Notes: generated by a model not told the origin, from the sequence alone. DNA of 64,000 nucleotides from Globisporangium splendens (GCA_006386115.1 VFIW01000044.1:186001-250000), one strand, 5' to 3'. Positions 9,002 to 21,672 are shown, numbered from the stretch's first letter. Made by a program: numbers and translations.

Positions 9002-10280
9002 TGACGGAGAGAGCGAACGCCAGACGCGCTTCCTGTTGCAGCAGGGCACGCAGCCACAAGTGCACTCGGAACGCAGGGCAGAGCGTGTGGTGCGCTCGCT
9101 TTTCTCTAAAATGCGAAATGAAAGGCATGCGGTGATGGGCATCAAGCTTCTGAGTCCGACAAAAGTGACGCAATAAGGGTGATTATTGCGGCTATTACGT
9201 GTGATGAGGAAGTTTGTGTACTTTGAGAATGATGAAAGCGACAACGAGTTGACGTGCCTGATGCGAGTGTGGGGAGGCAACTTTGGCAGCGATGTACAGC
9301 AAGTTGGCAAGCAGAGCCGTGCGATTGTGTCTCTCGTGCTGCGTTTTGTACATTGACGCACACCTAGATAATCTCTGTCATCTTGTCCGCATCCCACCGA
9401 TTGGTTGCCTCATTTTGGCAAAAAGGTACCACATTTACCGTTACAATTGTAGAGTATCATAAATCGGTGCTTCGATGTCGCAATCTGCAATGTGATCTGC
9501 TTTCGCCCAGCTGACTCGAATGCGCAAAAGTATGATTGGTTTTACGAGCTCTAAACTCTCTCACGCTCACTCGCTGATGCAGATAATCGCTGATAGATGA
9601 GCGAATTCGTTAATCGTTAATAGCCGTTTGGCCGTTTCCGTCAATCTCACCTGCACTTTGCATGAACTGCTCTTGCAAAACGTCCACTTACCCACCATCT
9701 CTGCCTCGCACGTCACCTCCATCTCCGTCGACTGGTTCAATGTCTTTCTGGTCCCACGTGGTGGGTCAACGCCACAAGGCAGTCAGTCATCCAATCACCC
9801 GTTCCTCATCATCATCACCCCCAGCGTGTCGCACACCACGCGGTACAAGCTGCAACGTTACGAAGCTTGAAGTCAACAGAGGCACATCAGTGCCCTGAGT
9901 TTCGAACAAATGCGCTGAGCTCAATTGCCCAACGTCAATTTCTTTTAACAGAAGAAGCCTCGTCCTTGCAGCTGAACTTCATGGAGGTATCAAGGCTCAC
10001 TAAAATCCGCCGCCGTCGTGTTCGACCGAGTCCAACAATGTTGGACCAACGCGCGCAGGTACAAATCAAGCCACTGAGTGCTGCTCATGTGGTATTGGTG
10101 CAGCATGAAGAGCTACGACAACCGTCAGACGGGATTGGAAAAGCTGCTTTCGCGATGTCTTGATGTATTCATTCAAATAAGTGCCCTGCAGGCAATGTAA
10201 GTAGTGCCATTTAAATAGAAAATACCTTTTTCCAACGAGTGTGCGAGGATACTTTTCTACTATCTTTGTGTGCTCTGTGT
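9002..10280. other. promoter region and spacer, no gene seen
   Basis: Upstream region of the minus-strand bZIP gene followed by spacer behind MATE C. Short ORFs on both strands have no protein-like composition. No repeat or RNA gene recognised. Confidence 0.6.
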
Positions 10281-11861
10281 CTAATGCGCGGTTCGCTCTT
10301 GCGCTTCTTTGGCCATTTGCTGCCAACTCGAGTGGTAGAGAATCGTCGAACAGACCGAAAGCGCGGTGATAATCCCCGACATGAAGCCGATCCAGAGCCC
10401 CTCGACGCCGAATTTGAAGTGAAACGCCAGGATCCCGGCCAGCGGAACACCGACGACGTAGAACGCGAGCGCATTGGTCTTGGCGGCCATGTTCTGACGC
10501 CCCGTGCCACGGTAGATGCCCTGGATGACACAGTTGAGCGCGTCGACAACTTCGTAAGGTACCATAACCAGTAGACACTGCGCGGCACGTTCGATGGCCT
10601 CGGGGTCGTTCATCAGCAGCTTTGGGATCTCGTAACGGTACACGGCCACGAGCGTCGCGAGAATAACGGAAAGGCTGAAACAGATCGACAACGTGATGCG
10701 GCTGATCATGCGCGCTTTCTTTGGCAGGTTCGCGCCGAGCGAGTTCCCCACGCGGATGTTCCCCGAGACAGCAATACCGAGGTAAAACATGTACAGCGAT
10801 GACGCGACGTTCATGAGCGCAGCGTGCGCGCTGATCGAGACTACGCCATCGGGGAGCAGGCCAGCCATGACGCCGAGAATCTCGTACGCCCACCATTCCA
10901 TGGCCATCATGAGCAAGCCTGGGATGCCCAATCGCAAGAACAGCCCGACGTGGCTCCACGCTTCTTTCAGGTTCCACCCAGGCCACCATTGCTTGTAGCT
11001 TGGGCTCATGATGAAGTACGGGATCAAGAGCACAGGCAGCGTGATGTAGCCAAGCGTGCGCGACAGTGCGGCGCCGTGGAAACTCAAGGACGTGTGGTAC
11101 GTCAGGTAGTACCCACTGATCACGTTCACCAAGTTGCCGCAGACCATAATGATCACGAGCGGCTTGGTGATGTTCTGCGCCTGCATGAGCTTGCGGCACA
11201 TCTCGTAGACAAAGAGGAACGGGATGCCCCACACCGTGTACCTGGAGAATTCACCCGAGTAGCGCGCGACTTCAGCGTCTTGACCCATGGCCAACAGGAA
11301 ATACCCGGAATGCCAGTTCAACAGGAAGATCGGCAGCAAGCACGAGCCGACGACGATCATCGCCGACTGCAAGTAAATCCCAATCTTCTTCAATCGCCCG
11401 GCGCCGTACGCTTGCGAGCAGAGCGTGTCAAGCGCCGACGAGAGTCCGAAGCCGATCGAGAGCGCCGAGACGTTCGTGAACATCGTCGACATGGTCGCGG
11501 CGTCGACGTACTCCTTCGAGTGCGGCGAGTCAATGTGGCCCACGAGCATGATGCACACCATGCCGGGCAGGTACTCGAGCACGTACGTCGCGACGACGGG
11601 GAACACGAGCGTCGTGAGCTTCCGGAACTCGTCGTACACCACTGGCTCGGGTTCATCTTCGTAATCGGCGTCGGTTTCGACCTTGAGGTGCTGCATCGAC
11701 ACATGGTGCTGGAAACTTGGACTCGCGAGCGAAAAGCTGTTGGTGCGCGTGATGATGGGCAGTTCGTCCAGATCGATGTCCAGATCCACGTCCGCGTCGG
11801 AAGCTGCTTGAGCCACCGACGGCAGCAGCGACGTTGTCTCGCTCGAGGGGCTGGTCGTCAT
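10281..11861 (-). CDS. MATE family efflux transporter C (intronless)
   Basis: An uninterrupted 526-codon frame. An acidic hydrophilic N-terminus of about 75 residues is followed by two MatE repeats with about 12 membrane helices. SSALDTLCSQAYGA and NCVIQGIYRGTGRQ match MATE A and B. It aligns over its whole length with those paralogues but is clearly diverged, and it lacks both of their introns although the protein is collinear across both splice points. It probably exports small organic compounds across the plasma or vacuolar membrane. It is transcribed in the same direction as the bZIP gene downstream of it. Confidence 0.93.
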   Translation of the reverse strand: MTTSPSSETTSLLPSVAQAASDADVDLDIDLDELPIITRTNSFSLASPSFQHHVSMQHLKVETDADYEDEPEPVVYDEFRKLTTLVFPVVATYVLEYLPGMVCIMLVGHIDSPHSKEYVDAATMSTMFTNVSALSIGFGLSSALDTLCSQAYGAGRLKKIGIYLQSAMIVVGSCLLPIFLLNWHSGYFLLAMGQDAEVARYSGEFSRYTVWGIPFLFVYEMCRKLMQAQNITKPLVIIMVCGNLVNVISGYYLTYHTSLSFHGAALSRTLGYITLPVLLIPYFIMSPSYKQWWPGWNLKEAWSHVGLFLRLGIPGLLMMAMEWWAYEILGVMAGLLPDGVVSISAHAALMNVASSLYMFYLGIAVSGNIRVGNSLGANLPKKARMISRITLSICFSLSVILATLVAVYRYEIPKLLMNDPEAIERAAQCLLVMVPYEVVDALNCVIQGIYRGTGRQNMAAKTNALAFYVVGVPLAGILAFHFKFGVEGLWIGFMSGIITALSVCSTILYHSSWQQMAKEAQERTAH

Positions 11862-13331
11862 GAGTGGCGAGTTGCGCGTAGCTCTTCACGTTGCAACTTG
11901 GAGAGAGAGAGACTGAGGGCTCTGGAGACAATTCGCGACTGGTGCGGCTGGATCAGTGGATCACAGACAGAGCGAGCGGCCACAGTGATCAACTGGACGA
12001 GCGAACGGATGAATGCGAGAGGCAAGCGACGCCAGGAGATCCGACCACTCAGCCAAAAGTGCGATGCGCACCAGCAGATCCCAAGTGTGTCCTGAGTGTT
12101 GGTCGTCTCGAAAGCACCTCGTTCACTGACTACTGCTGGTATGGTTGTTTTTAACAGGTTTACATTCATACTTTATGTGCTATCAATTCACTTTAAAGAG
12201 GTTTTATAGAGGTAAAACCTGCCTTGGAAAGGCAACAGAAATTTTCAGTTGTTTGTCCGTTGAGTGTCAAAAGTGGGTACATTGCGAAGACAGCGTGTTT
12301 TAGAAGTCGAGATAAGTTCGTACCCTGTTTTGAGTGAGTCTGGAAACTCGAAAATGGACCACTCACAACTTCAAGGACGGACCATTGCGGCTTCTGACAC
12401 GGTTCAGTATACTGAAACATCCGTAGAAAAGTATACGAGAGGACTTCTATTCGAACATTGAACCCACAAGACTGCTTACTGCCTTCTCCGTCAGTGGTTC
12501 TGCTGCTAGTCGATCAGAAATCATGATTGCGAGTTGCTTCGCCTCTGATAGCATTCGATTGTCTGACGCCTTGACGAACTCATTGTGTTCGATCTCAAAT
12601 GTAACTTTTCACTTGATCCACAATGTTGAAGTGCTCGAAACAAGCCCACTTGCATCTACAGTCACTTGTTTCGTTGATGTATCCGCTCTGACTCCGGGAT
12701 AAACACTGAAAACTTGATTATCGTGCAACTTGAACGCCATCTCCTGCGACCACACTCAATCCTTGAATTCGTTGCGACCAATCTCAGGGCACAGACTTGC
12801 AGTGCTCCGCAATAGTCGAGCAATGTTCAAACCGCCAGCAGCAATCGAAATCGCCCTTCGAGATCTCTTAGATCAAACACTCCCAATCCGACAACTCTCA
12901 CCTCGCCCACATTTGACACGTGCCTGAAAACCACGTGCAAATTGACACCGAAACCGACGGCTGCATAGCCGAAGAAATAGGGCACGTCTCCATAACTCCA
13001 CAGCAGCTTGTTATATAGTTCGTGACGCGCTATCCCTATGCAAGCCCTCGGGGTCTTTTCCTGATCACGGAAGACACAAACCAAAGGTAATGCATGTGGC
13101 GAGATCTGAGTCAAGCGGAACTCTCTCACCCAATTGACAGTCCAGCCTTCATCAGCATCCGGCATTAGGTCCCTGAAGACCACTTCTGGAATGACCTCCA
13201 AAACATGAACATGTCCATTTCCTGCCGCATCTTCAGCATCATCATCTTCTCCAATGTCCTCATCTGACTAGCCAACGCTTCAAATCTTCGACCGCCCGCT
13301 CCTCAAATGTAAATGCCACACGAGTTTCTAT
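11862..13331. other. spacer with one possible gene remnant
   Basis: No intact gene seen. The minus-strand frame 12827-13201 is listed separately as a possible remnant. The rest (11.9-12.8 kb) carries only chance ORFs. Confidence 0.55.
12827..13201 (-). pseudogene. unrecognised coding remnant
   Basis: A 124-codon minus-strand frame with fairly protein-like composition (aromatic and hydrophobic segments such as LLWSYGDVPYFFGYAAVGFG). It has no family motif that I recognise and no clear exon partners. The frame upstream is broken. It may be a decayed exon of a kinase-like or effector-like gene, but nothing in the sequence decides this. Confidence 0.3.
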
Positions 13332-15870
13332 TTATCGGCGACGACCAGCACTTTGCTGGTGTTGCCTACTGCTGCTGCTCGTATACACCGTTCTCGGGGT
13401 TGCTGGACCCGTAACACTACTGCTAGAACTGCTACTCGTACTGCTACCTTCCGGGTTGTTGCTGTTTCCAGTGAAAGCCTCTGAGATCGCTTCCAAGGCC
13501 AAAAGTGACGCCTGCTGCTCGGCTTGGATGACTGAGTCGAGGTGGTCGAGCTGCGTTTCCATCTTGAGCATGCGCTCGTCGAGCCGGATGCTGTCTTTCG
13601 CGAGACTCTCGGTGAACCGGCAGAGTACGTTGTTCTGGTTCGTGTCGAACTCCTACTTAAACTGGGTGAGGTGACTCGACACGGCGTCGACGATCGCCTG
13701 CGGGTTGGTCTCGCGCCGCAGTCTCTGGATCTCATTGCGCGCGACTTGCTCGCTTGCACGCACTTTGAGTGTCACGAGTTCATTCACCTGGTTGTGGATC
13801 ACGATCGAGAGCGGCGTCGTCGCAGCGAGTGGGGCGTTGAATGGAGGAGGGTGGTGCGTTGCCGCAGCCATACTCGACGCTCTTATGGTGGCAACTTCCT
13901 GTTGCACTTGCTGCAATTGCATCTGGAAATCGTTCTGGAGCTTTGGCAGCTGCGTCTGGCTCGCCGTCACGTGGTCCGATAGTGTATCCAGTCGCGTTTC
14001 TAAGCGTGGGATTGCGCGCTCGCAAGCATCCACTTTGGCCGCGAGAAACTGGACTTGCGAGGCATTCTAGATAGTTCCATGTCCACACACACACACTTTG
14101 TTAGTGAAGGTAAGCTATGCACATTGGGCACAGAGGGTAATGTCTCCGTGCCTTGTCGTGCTGTTGGGTTTCCATTTTCGCCAAAAACTGACCAAGACGC
14201 TGCTCGAAATTGTGATTCATGCACTCGATCGTCTTGCTCACGATATGCTCGACATCGACGTGCTGTAGTTGGGGACCATGGGCAGGAGCTCTTGTGTGAT
14301 GAAGATGGTTGTCGTCTCCCGCTGGTATCATCGCTGCATCGAGTTGCCCTTTTGAAGCTCCTTGTTGGTCTGTCATTGCTGGAGTAAACTGCGCCAATCG
14401 CATTATGGACTCATCTGAACCACGCTTACGGGGAGGAACCTCGACGATCCCTGGCGCTGTAGTCGCCTCCAGGACTTGGGAGAGACCTTTGGTGGCTGAT
14501 ACAGTTGAGTTCCTCTTACTTTTTGGGGCGCTCAAGTTATTGCTGCTGTTGCGTGTTTCTTGTGGGAGCGTATCTAGGGATGATCTGAAAGTGCGGGTAC
14601 TTTGTGGTCGCTGCCTCGATCATCTCTTCGAAGAGCAGGGGCTTGCCAATGGCTCTGCTTCCGTCGTGTCGTCGGAGCCTACCCGAAGACCCAACAGCAA
14701 CTTCCGTAGAGGGCAACAGGACGCTTGCTGCGCTGTGGTGCAAAGAAACTTGACACTCTGTTCGGATATATCACACCCCCGAAGGTTCAATTCCTGCAGT
14801 GAAGTCTGCTCTCGAAAGAGCGTGCTGACCAATTTATGGACGCCGTCGTCCGTGAGCGCGTTGTCCGCGAGATCCAACGACTCGATTGCAAAGTTCGTGA
14901 GGAGGAACGACCCAATGCTCTCAATGGAATTGCCCGCGGCGTGAATGTGGCGGATCGAGACTTGAGACAAGGCACCAAAGCCTGCCGAGGAGATCCCATT
15001 CCGCGAAATGTCGAGCTCGTCAAGCCGAGTGGCTTCATTCCCACGATATGTCAGCTCACTACGAGCCACACACATCCCGGAGGATGCTTTGAGCGCATCG
15101 ACGATCGCGCGTAGCCCGCCGTCGCGCAAGTTGTTGTCCGCGAGAAGCAGTCGCCGCAGCGTTGTACAGGACTGAAGCGATTGGCTCAAGATGATCCCTG
15201 CCTGGCGCACCAACTTGCACGACGCGAGCTCGAGTGTCACCAACGACGTCGAGAACAGCGTCGACATGGAGATCAGCGACGTCATACTCAGTTGTACGCA
15301 ACTACAAATTCACACGAATGGTGAATTACACATGCCTGTAAACCCAGGGAAAGAGCATTGAAGTGACTCACTTGTGCATGGCGAAATGCGTCAAGTGGAC
15401 GCCATTTTGCGCGAGCCGCTCCACGGAAACTGCGAAAAACTGGTCCGAGAGCGCGCAGTTCTCCAAGCGCATCGTGCGGAACGCATGACCACAACCTAGC
15501 GCAAAGTGCATCAAGCGAGTTATCGGCTGGCCAGTCGTCAATTTGTGATTGCTGTGTCTCACCGGCGTAGAGATTGCCAACGTGCACTGCCGCCACTTGG
15601 CCAAGCTTCACGTTGTGCGACTCGAGTTCTTCAATGTCTGCGACTCGACTCGCTTCTCCCAGCGTCGTTACCACCGTGCTTTCGCTGACCTTCGGAAGAG
15701 TCCACATGTCAGGATAACTTGGAGAGAATTGCGCCTCAATGGATAGAAATCATGGCTCTGAACAGCCCAGGAGTGTACTCACGTACTTTGGCTCGGAGGC
15801 GACACGTTGGCACAGCATCGCCTCGTGCTTCTATCGTGCTGCTACTACCGGATGGCTCCATCGAGTCCAT
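13332..15870 (-). pseudogene. LRR plus coiled-coil protein with one in-frame stop
   Basis: Proposed exons on the minus strand: 15870-15787, 15734-15563, 15495-15372, 15301-14683, 14610-14152 and 14066-13332, about 730 codons. Introns 1-4 are GT-AG with matching phases; intron 4 (72 nt) removes an in-frame TGA at 14620. Intron 5 has a clear CTAAC branch site and AG, but only a GC donor (AAG|GCACGG) keeps frame. Residues about 60-330 are leucine-rich repeats of the ribonuclease-inhibitor type (LRRLLLADNNLRDGGL, IESLDLADNALTDDGV). The C-terminal half is coiled coil ending in a Ser-rich tail. A TAG at 13653-13655 interrupts the coiled coil, while the frame stays protein-like after it. It is either a recent nonsense mutation, a sequencing error or readthrough. 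Probable scaffold protein, function unknown. Confidence 0.6.
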
Positions 15871-18153
15871 CGTGGCACCAGACTCACCAGCATCTGTTGT
15901 GCTGCCTGAAAGGAGCGCCAAAGGTCGTGACGGTTGGGGCGATTGTGTGGGAGCCGGCCATTGTTTAGGAGATTTCGCTTCTATGAAGCAATGTCTCCTG
16001 AAAGTAGACACTCTGAAGCTACCGATGAGACTACGACAGGTTCGTTTTCAGTGAGAAATCTCGTCATGCGAATACAATCATGGCCACAACAGTTGGGAGT
16101 TCGGATAACGATGGGATGCATGCGAAGTGCTGGCTGGACAGGCGGAATGTTGGCTTCATGCGGCAGACATTTCTCTACAATGGTGCGACTGAGGAGCAAA
16201 CAGCCACAATTCGCTGCCTACAACAAGAGGGCAGGGAAACAGCATTGCGTCTGGTGATCGCAACTATTTGCACACACGTGTGAAGAGACCACAATGCTTG
16301 AAGTGGCCAAGTTAAATTTGATCAGGATGCTGAATGGAAAACGCAAGGCGCTCCCAGCCGCAGAGGTCCTACTTTTTGAAATTCAGTTTGCTCAAGTCCA
16401 ACTTTGGCATACATGCGATTTGGAATGTGGTGAGCAACGTGCGCAAGAGATGGTGTAATAAGGATCTGACCTACGACATCCTTCGACTTGAGCCAGTGGC
16501 CGTGTGAGGCTTACACGCACGCACTTCAACTGAAATCGTTGTTGCGGCAAATTCACGTACACTCCAGTTCACATACATAAACAAATGGCAATAAGGTTGC
16601 GAGTTGCTCATCGACGAGAAATCTGAAGGCTGGTGGCCAGAAGGAAGTTCATTTGCTGATTCGTACGAGAAAAAAATGTACTGTTGTACCAAAAACACTG
16701 CGTCAGCCCTTGCACTGAAAAAGGATTTGCTCAGCCATGGCTTTAGTGAACCCATTGCAGAGTTGGAGGTTGCTTGTGTTTGCACTGTTTCCAAAGGAAC
16801 CCTGCTGAAATTTCGACACAGCAACGAACTTAGAGCGTCAATCGTGCCTTAAAAAAGAAACTCGTTATTTGCTTCGCACCAGGGATTACCGACAGACCGA
16901 CAATTGCGACTATGCTCACTCAGGTGCCTGAAGATCGTTTGGAGATGCTGACCATTGCCGAGGTCAGAAGCTACTGTGCCTAATGTACAAACACCATGGT
17001 CAAACAGTTGACGGCCGGATCTCTTGGTCCAGCCTTGAGCACCATCTCCGTGCTTCAGCGGCAGTCAGCAGTGCAGTCTGCTCTCGATCGATCGAATCCC
17101 TAGAGATGATAAAACAGCAAAGGTGCCAAACTGAGAAAAGGTATATTCCATACAAAATATGAAAGATACCAAGAAAAGTTGGTCTCAGGGACACACAATT
17201 CCTTCTTGCATCGAGAAATTATTGCACGATCGTGTTCTGCAGGGTGTTATTGGAAGAATGCCATTCGATCGAGAAAGAGAGCGGACTGTACACTCGTGAT
17301 GAGCGTCCTGCTACTTTTTGCAAAGTTGTCAGTGTGAAGGAATCGGCCTGGTGGATGTAGACGGAGGAGAGATGGCACGTGGCAAAACGAGAGGTGCTGT
17401 GGACTTGTCTGCGTGCATGTATTTTACAGTGTTTCGAGTGATTGGTTGTGGACCTTATGTAAGTAATAGTGTGGGAAACACTATGTTGGCTGTATCGTCT
17501 TTGACAGGGTTAAGTACCTGTATTACCCAATGGCAGCACGAAATGGATTCATAGAGGCATTTGGTGGCAAATGATGGGGGTTGATTTGTGTTTGTCCAAC
17601 AATCAGGAGATGAGCCAGTTGTTAGGTGATGGGCTCCAATATACTGTAAATTCAATCGCCCGATCATAAACCCAATGCTTTGTTTCAGTCCCTTTATCCA
17701 ATTGCTGGATCCACTAATAATTGAGCATTTCTCTGTTCAATAGCATAAATAATTGCAGCAATTAACTCCTTGAAGCGAATGAACACACACTGTGGGACGC
17801 TTTCCCAGATCAGCCAAATGGTACCACACAACGTAATGGGATAGGAGAAGAACGACAGAGCAAACAAAGCAAGCAAACCGTGCGCAGACAGACTTGTGCG
17901 TGTTCATCGCATTGTACGTAGGGAGAAAACGGGATCGCGATTTGATGATGATTTCAAAGAAGTCGCAGCCTTTACATGAAGCTCGCCCAGGTCGCGTTCT
18001 CTCGCGCGCTTTCTCAGGAATCCCCGCTTCATTTCGTGCAGGTTACCACCACAACTTCATTGTCCTACTAACACGCCAACAAGCAGCAGCAAGAGACACG
18101 AGACTACACATTTGGGGTAACGGATGGTGCCAGGCAAGTCCAGGTTTTTCGAT
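15871..18153. other. long spacer, no gene seen
   Basis: About 2.3 kb with short, unpersuasive ORFs on both strands. The last 250 bases are probably the promoter and 5' UTR of the amino-acid transporter. Confidence 0.55.
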
Positions 18154-19762
18154 ATGACGCCCGTGGAGAGCGACGAAGACTCGATTCCGCGGATCGGCGC
18201 CGAGTAAGTTCAACCATGGAGTGTCGTTGCGCTCGTGTGCTTTTGAGTGACTGTGCGGCTCTTTTTAAAAGTGATCTTGACCTACTGATTCTAACAATCC
18301 ACCATCGTCACCCTCGTGCCATGTCAAACACAGGCACCTCACTACATACGACCGCATTGATATGATTCTCGAGTCGCCCCACATCAAGCAGGAGTTTTTC
18401 CACATCCGACCAGCGAATCGAGTGCTCGGCACGGCGAGTGTCGCTGCGATCACGTACTTTTACGGCTGTGGAGGTCCCCTGGGGTCCGAGACGATCGTCG
18501 AGTCCGCTGGACCGTTGGTCGGGATGGTCTCGCTGATCGTGTACCCACTCCTGATCACGATCCCGTACGCTGCGATCGTCGCTGAACTCTGCTCCGCGTT
18601 CCCCGAAGATGGTGGGTTCACGGTCTGGGTGCTGAACGGCTTTGGCTCCTTCTGGGGGTTCCAGATAGGCTACTGGTCCTGGATCGCAGGCATCATCAAC
18701 GGCGCGATCTACCCGAGTCTGCTTTTGGATTTGTTCACCCAGTACACAGATACTGAGATCAGGTCGTCGACCATGCGATTCCTCATCAAAGCGTCTATTG
18801 GCATCGTGCTCGCGATACCGACGCTCCTGGGCACAAAAGCCATGGGCCGAGCCGCGATCGTGAATCTCGTGTGTGTCCTACTGCCGTTGTGCATCTACAC
18901 TGTCTGGGCGTACGTGGAGGCAAAAGACGTGCACGACTTGCTCGAGATCCGCCACGAGACCAATACGTTGGACGAGACCACGCAAGACGTCGTGTTTGAA
19001 GGCGGCTACGACGTGGACTGGACCGTGCTGATCAACACGCTGTTCTGGAACTTCGACGGCATCAACATGGCGTCCGTGTTTGGCGGTCAAGTGCTCAACC
19101 CAGCGCGTGTGTATTCGCGTGCAATCTGGGTCACCGTCGGACTCACAATCGCGACGTACTTCCTGCCGATCCCCGCAACCATCGCGTCGAATGCGCTTAG
19201 CTGGATCGAGTTCGAGCGCGGGTCGTACGGCATCGCAGCCAAGCACATCGGTGGCACGGGGCTGGAGCTCGTGATGCTCGTGTCGACAGTCGGCACGAAC
19301 GTCGGGCTGTACGTCTCAAGCATGTTTTGCAAGTCCTTCGAGATGGCGGGTATGGCCGACCACAACATGCTGCCGCCGATCTTCGCGAAGCGGAACGAGG
19401 CATTCGGGAGTCCGCACTTTGCTGCGATCGCGACGCTCGTGCCCACGGTTGCGCTCGTCGGCATCGACTTTGACGTGCTGCTGCCCGTCACGAACGCGTT
19501 CGCTGCACTCGTCGCGCTGCTGACCATCCTCACGAGCATCCAGTTGAGACGGAACCTGCCGTACATCCCACGGCCTGTCAAAGTACCAGGAGGTACCTGG
19601 GGACTCGCGCTGCTCGCGGTGTTCCCCACGGGCGTGTTTGGGTTCATTATGGTGCACGCGTGCAGCGACCTCACGAGCATCCTGCTCGTGCTCGGGTTCC
19701 TCGTGCCGGGGCTCTGCTACGGCGGCTACCAGTCGTACAAACGCACCACGATCATTTATTAG
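18154..19762 (+). CDS. APC-family amino-acid/polyamine transporter (PUT/LAT type)
   Basis: Exon 1 (18154-18203) encodes an acidic 16-residue start and is joined by a GTAAGT...ACAG intron in phase 2 to exon 2 (18334-19762), giving 492 residues. About 12 membrane helices are present. Family signatures include YGCGGPLGSETIVESAGP in helix 1 and CSAFPEDGGFTVWVLNGFGS followed by FWGFQIGYWSWIAG, typical of the plant/protist polyamine-uptake and LAT transporters of the APC superfamily. It probably imports polyamines or amino acids by cation symport at the plasma membrane. Two degraded relatives lie at 23.6 and 25.4 kb in the opposite orientation, so this is the only intact member here. Confidence 0.93.
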
Positions 19763-20238
19763 ACAACTATGTCTTTGTCATATTGTTTGAAACGCGATCT
19801 TGTGATTGACAAGCACGGTTTGTGCTCCAGCAAACACAGCTCATCCGCGGATTTAGTCGTACACAAAATGAACTGTGTCAGTCGAACAGTGAGTTGCGGA
19901 TTTACTGAGAACTTGCGCATTCAGTTAGTTTGATGTGAGGGGTGTGAACGAGGTTGAACCGACTGATGTGCGGACTTCACGATGTAAATAATGCGGATAT
20001 GCTCAGTCGTGGGTGTTTAATAGGAACTGAGTGGAGGGAGAATCGAACCCGTTGTCGACACCTAGGTGAGGACTTCACGCAAGCGCTTCCTCTCATGCGC
20101 AAAGAATATCGTGCGGAGATATCGAGTAGTGCGGGTTCAAATCGCTGTCTTCTGTCAGTCCATAAAGTCTCGGCAACTAAATGCAACTCAGTATTTACAT
20201 GCTTGCATTCGCACCATGCTCGTACAATCAACTGGCAA
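19763..20238. other. spacer, no gene seen
   Basis: AT-rich 3' flank of the transporter. Two T-arm-like motifs (near 20045 and 20130) do not fold into tRNAs. Confidence 0.55.
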
Positions 20239-20571
20239 TTACAGCCTCTGTAATTCGATAGGTTCATCTCTGACTCGGTGAACCCATTTGCAGTTTGTAC
20301 CCATCTCCACTTGCAGATCAAGTCGTTTCACCCATTTGGTGTTGGTAGCAGCAGCGCCGGAAGGGTTCTCCTTACGTTCTCGACGTGACGCTTCTTTCGC
20401 GACGCGAAGAGGGTGTTGGGCATACAACGCGCTAAACACCTCGGTTAACAGCGCGAATGTGTCTCCCGAGAGCGACGAGATCGCTTGCGTCGGGTTCACG
20501 GGATCGATCTCCGATTCCTCCAGCACAAAGGAATCATCAGCAATCAAATCATGGTGCTCTGAGATGCTCAT
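20239..20571 (-). CDS. small hypothetical protein
   Basis: A 110-codon frame with an acidic N-terminus, a hydrophobic segment (FALLTEVFSALYAQHP) and a basic middle. The composition is plausible for a small soluble protein, but no family is recognised and no splice partner is evident. It may be the first exon of a longer gene or a chance ORF. Confidence 0.35.
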   Translation of the reverse strand: MSISEHHDLIADDSFVLEESEIDPVNPTQAISSLSGDTFALLTEVFSALYAQHPLRVAKEASRRERKENPSGAAATNTKWVKRLDLQVEMGTNCKWVHRVRDEPIELQRL

Positions 20572-21279
20572 CGTTAAAATTCAAGAGCTATGATGCGTCG
20601 AGTTTGTAATTTTGGCAGCGCGCCTTCGATCCGTTCGAACTCGGTGGATTTAATGTTGCTAGGACACGTTGCGTCCTCTCGCCACACACCACCCCTTGAA
20701 AGAGATTTGACAAAAATGTGGCGACTTCAAACGACGCATGGGCTACCGCTCATTTATGGTTTACCAACTTCAAGGTGAGAGACGACGGAGGGAGACTCCC
20801 TAGACGACCGTCGAGATAAGTGAAGCCATGAATCTGGTGAGTTCCGTGCAAGCGTGAGAGCATCCACGGTCTCCGCTGCTTCCGATCGCTGAGATCTTTC
20901 CTACTTGTCCAGCAGGACGTTCCCATCGGCTCGTCTGCCGGTCGATCCGCTCGAAAGGTCGTGGACCAATCAGATCGTCGGAAACGGCGAAAATGCGCAT
21001 CCCCTCACTGTGACTGCTCAGATGCGCATCTGTCGACGAGTGGAGCACGTTCCTCAGTGAACTTTGGTGTGTGTGTTCGCTCGCATTTGCGCATTTTCGA
21101 CGTGCAGATAAAGTTCGCAGCCATTACACTGCTTCGCCGCATGCGAGGAGGTATGTAACGTGTTGAAGGCGGATACCAACTTTCCATTCATTCCAAAATT
21201 TACCGTCCAATACTCAAATCGAGCCAAAACCAAGTTTGAAAAAGACAAAGCAACCAACTCAAGCAAACCAAGGGTGAAC

Positions 21280-21648
21280 ATGAACAAGACCTCGATGACC
21301 GAATGGGATTTGTTCTGGATGACGTGGATGCTCTTCTTCTGCGTCGGCAACTGCGCCGCGGTGCTCTTGTGCACGTACTTTGTGGTCGTGCACTTCTACG
21401 AAGACACTGAAGAAACGCAACAAATCCAAGAAATCAAGAGCAACAACATGGCTTCCATCAAGATGAGCACACATGGCGCGCGCAATGTCATCTGTCCCAC
21501 CTACGGCATGCTGACGAAGATCAAGACCGTGAAATGCGACGGAGACTCGACCTCGGTCTGTGGCAAGCGAAAGAGTCGGGATAACAGATTCGGCATGACG
21601 GACGAAATCGTCCAAGGTAAGCAGAAGCAGCGACGACGCGTCGTGTGA
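21280..21648 (+). CDS. small single-pass membrane protein, hypothetical
   Basis: Starting at the internal ATG at 21280 the frame gives 122 residues. After a short polar start there is one strong membrane helix (WMLFFCVGNCAAVLLCTYF), then a charged segment (EDTEETQQIQEIKSNN) and a Cys-containing basic tail. No family recognised. A GTAAGC at 21617 could be a splice donor leading toward the ORF at 21673, but the nearest in-phase AG would make an intron of only about 33 nt. Confidence 0.4.
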   Translation: MNKTSMTEWDLFWMTWMLFFCVGNCAAVLLCTYFVVVHFYEDTEETQQIQEIKSNNMASIKMSTHGARNVICPTYGMLTKIKTVKCDGDSTSVCGKRKSRDNRFGMTDEIVQGKQKQRRRVV

Positions 21649-21672
21649 GCCCCTTGCGTCGCTACGCCGGAG

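Noticed and set aside
9002..9397. 132-codon N-terminal extension of the bZIP gene
   Set aside because: Composition is not protein-like and the acceptable start codons lie at 9001 and 8974.
20030..20160. tRNA-like T-arm motifs (GGGTTCGA on the minus strand, GGGTTCAAAT on the plus strand)
   Set aside because: No matching acceptor, D and anticodon stems could be built.
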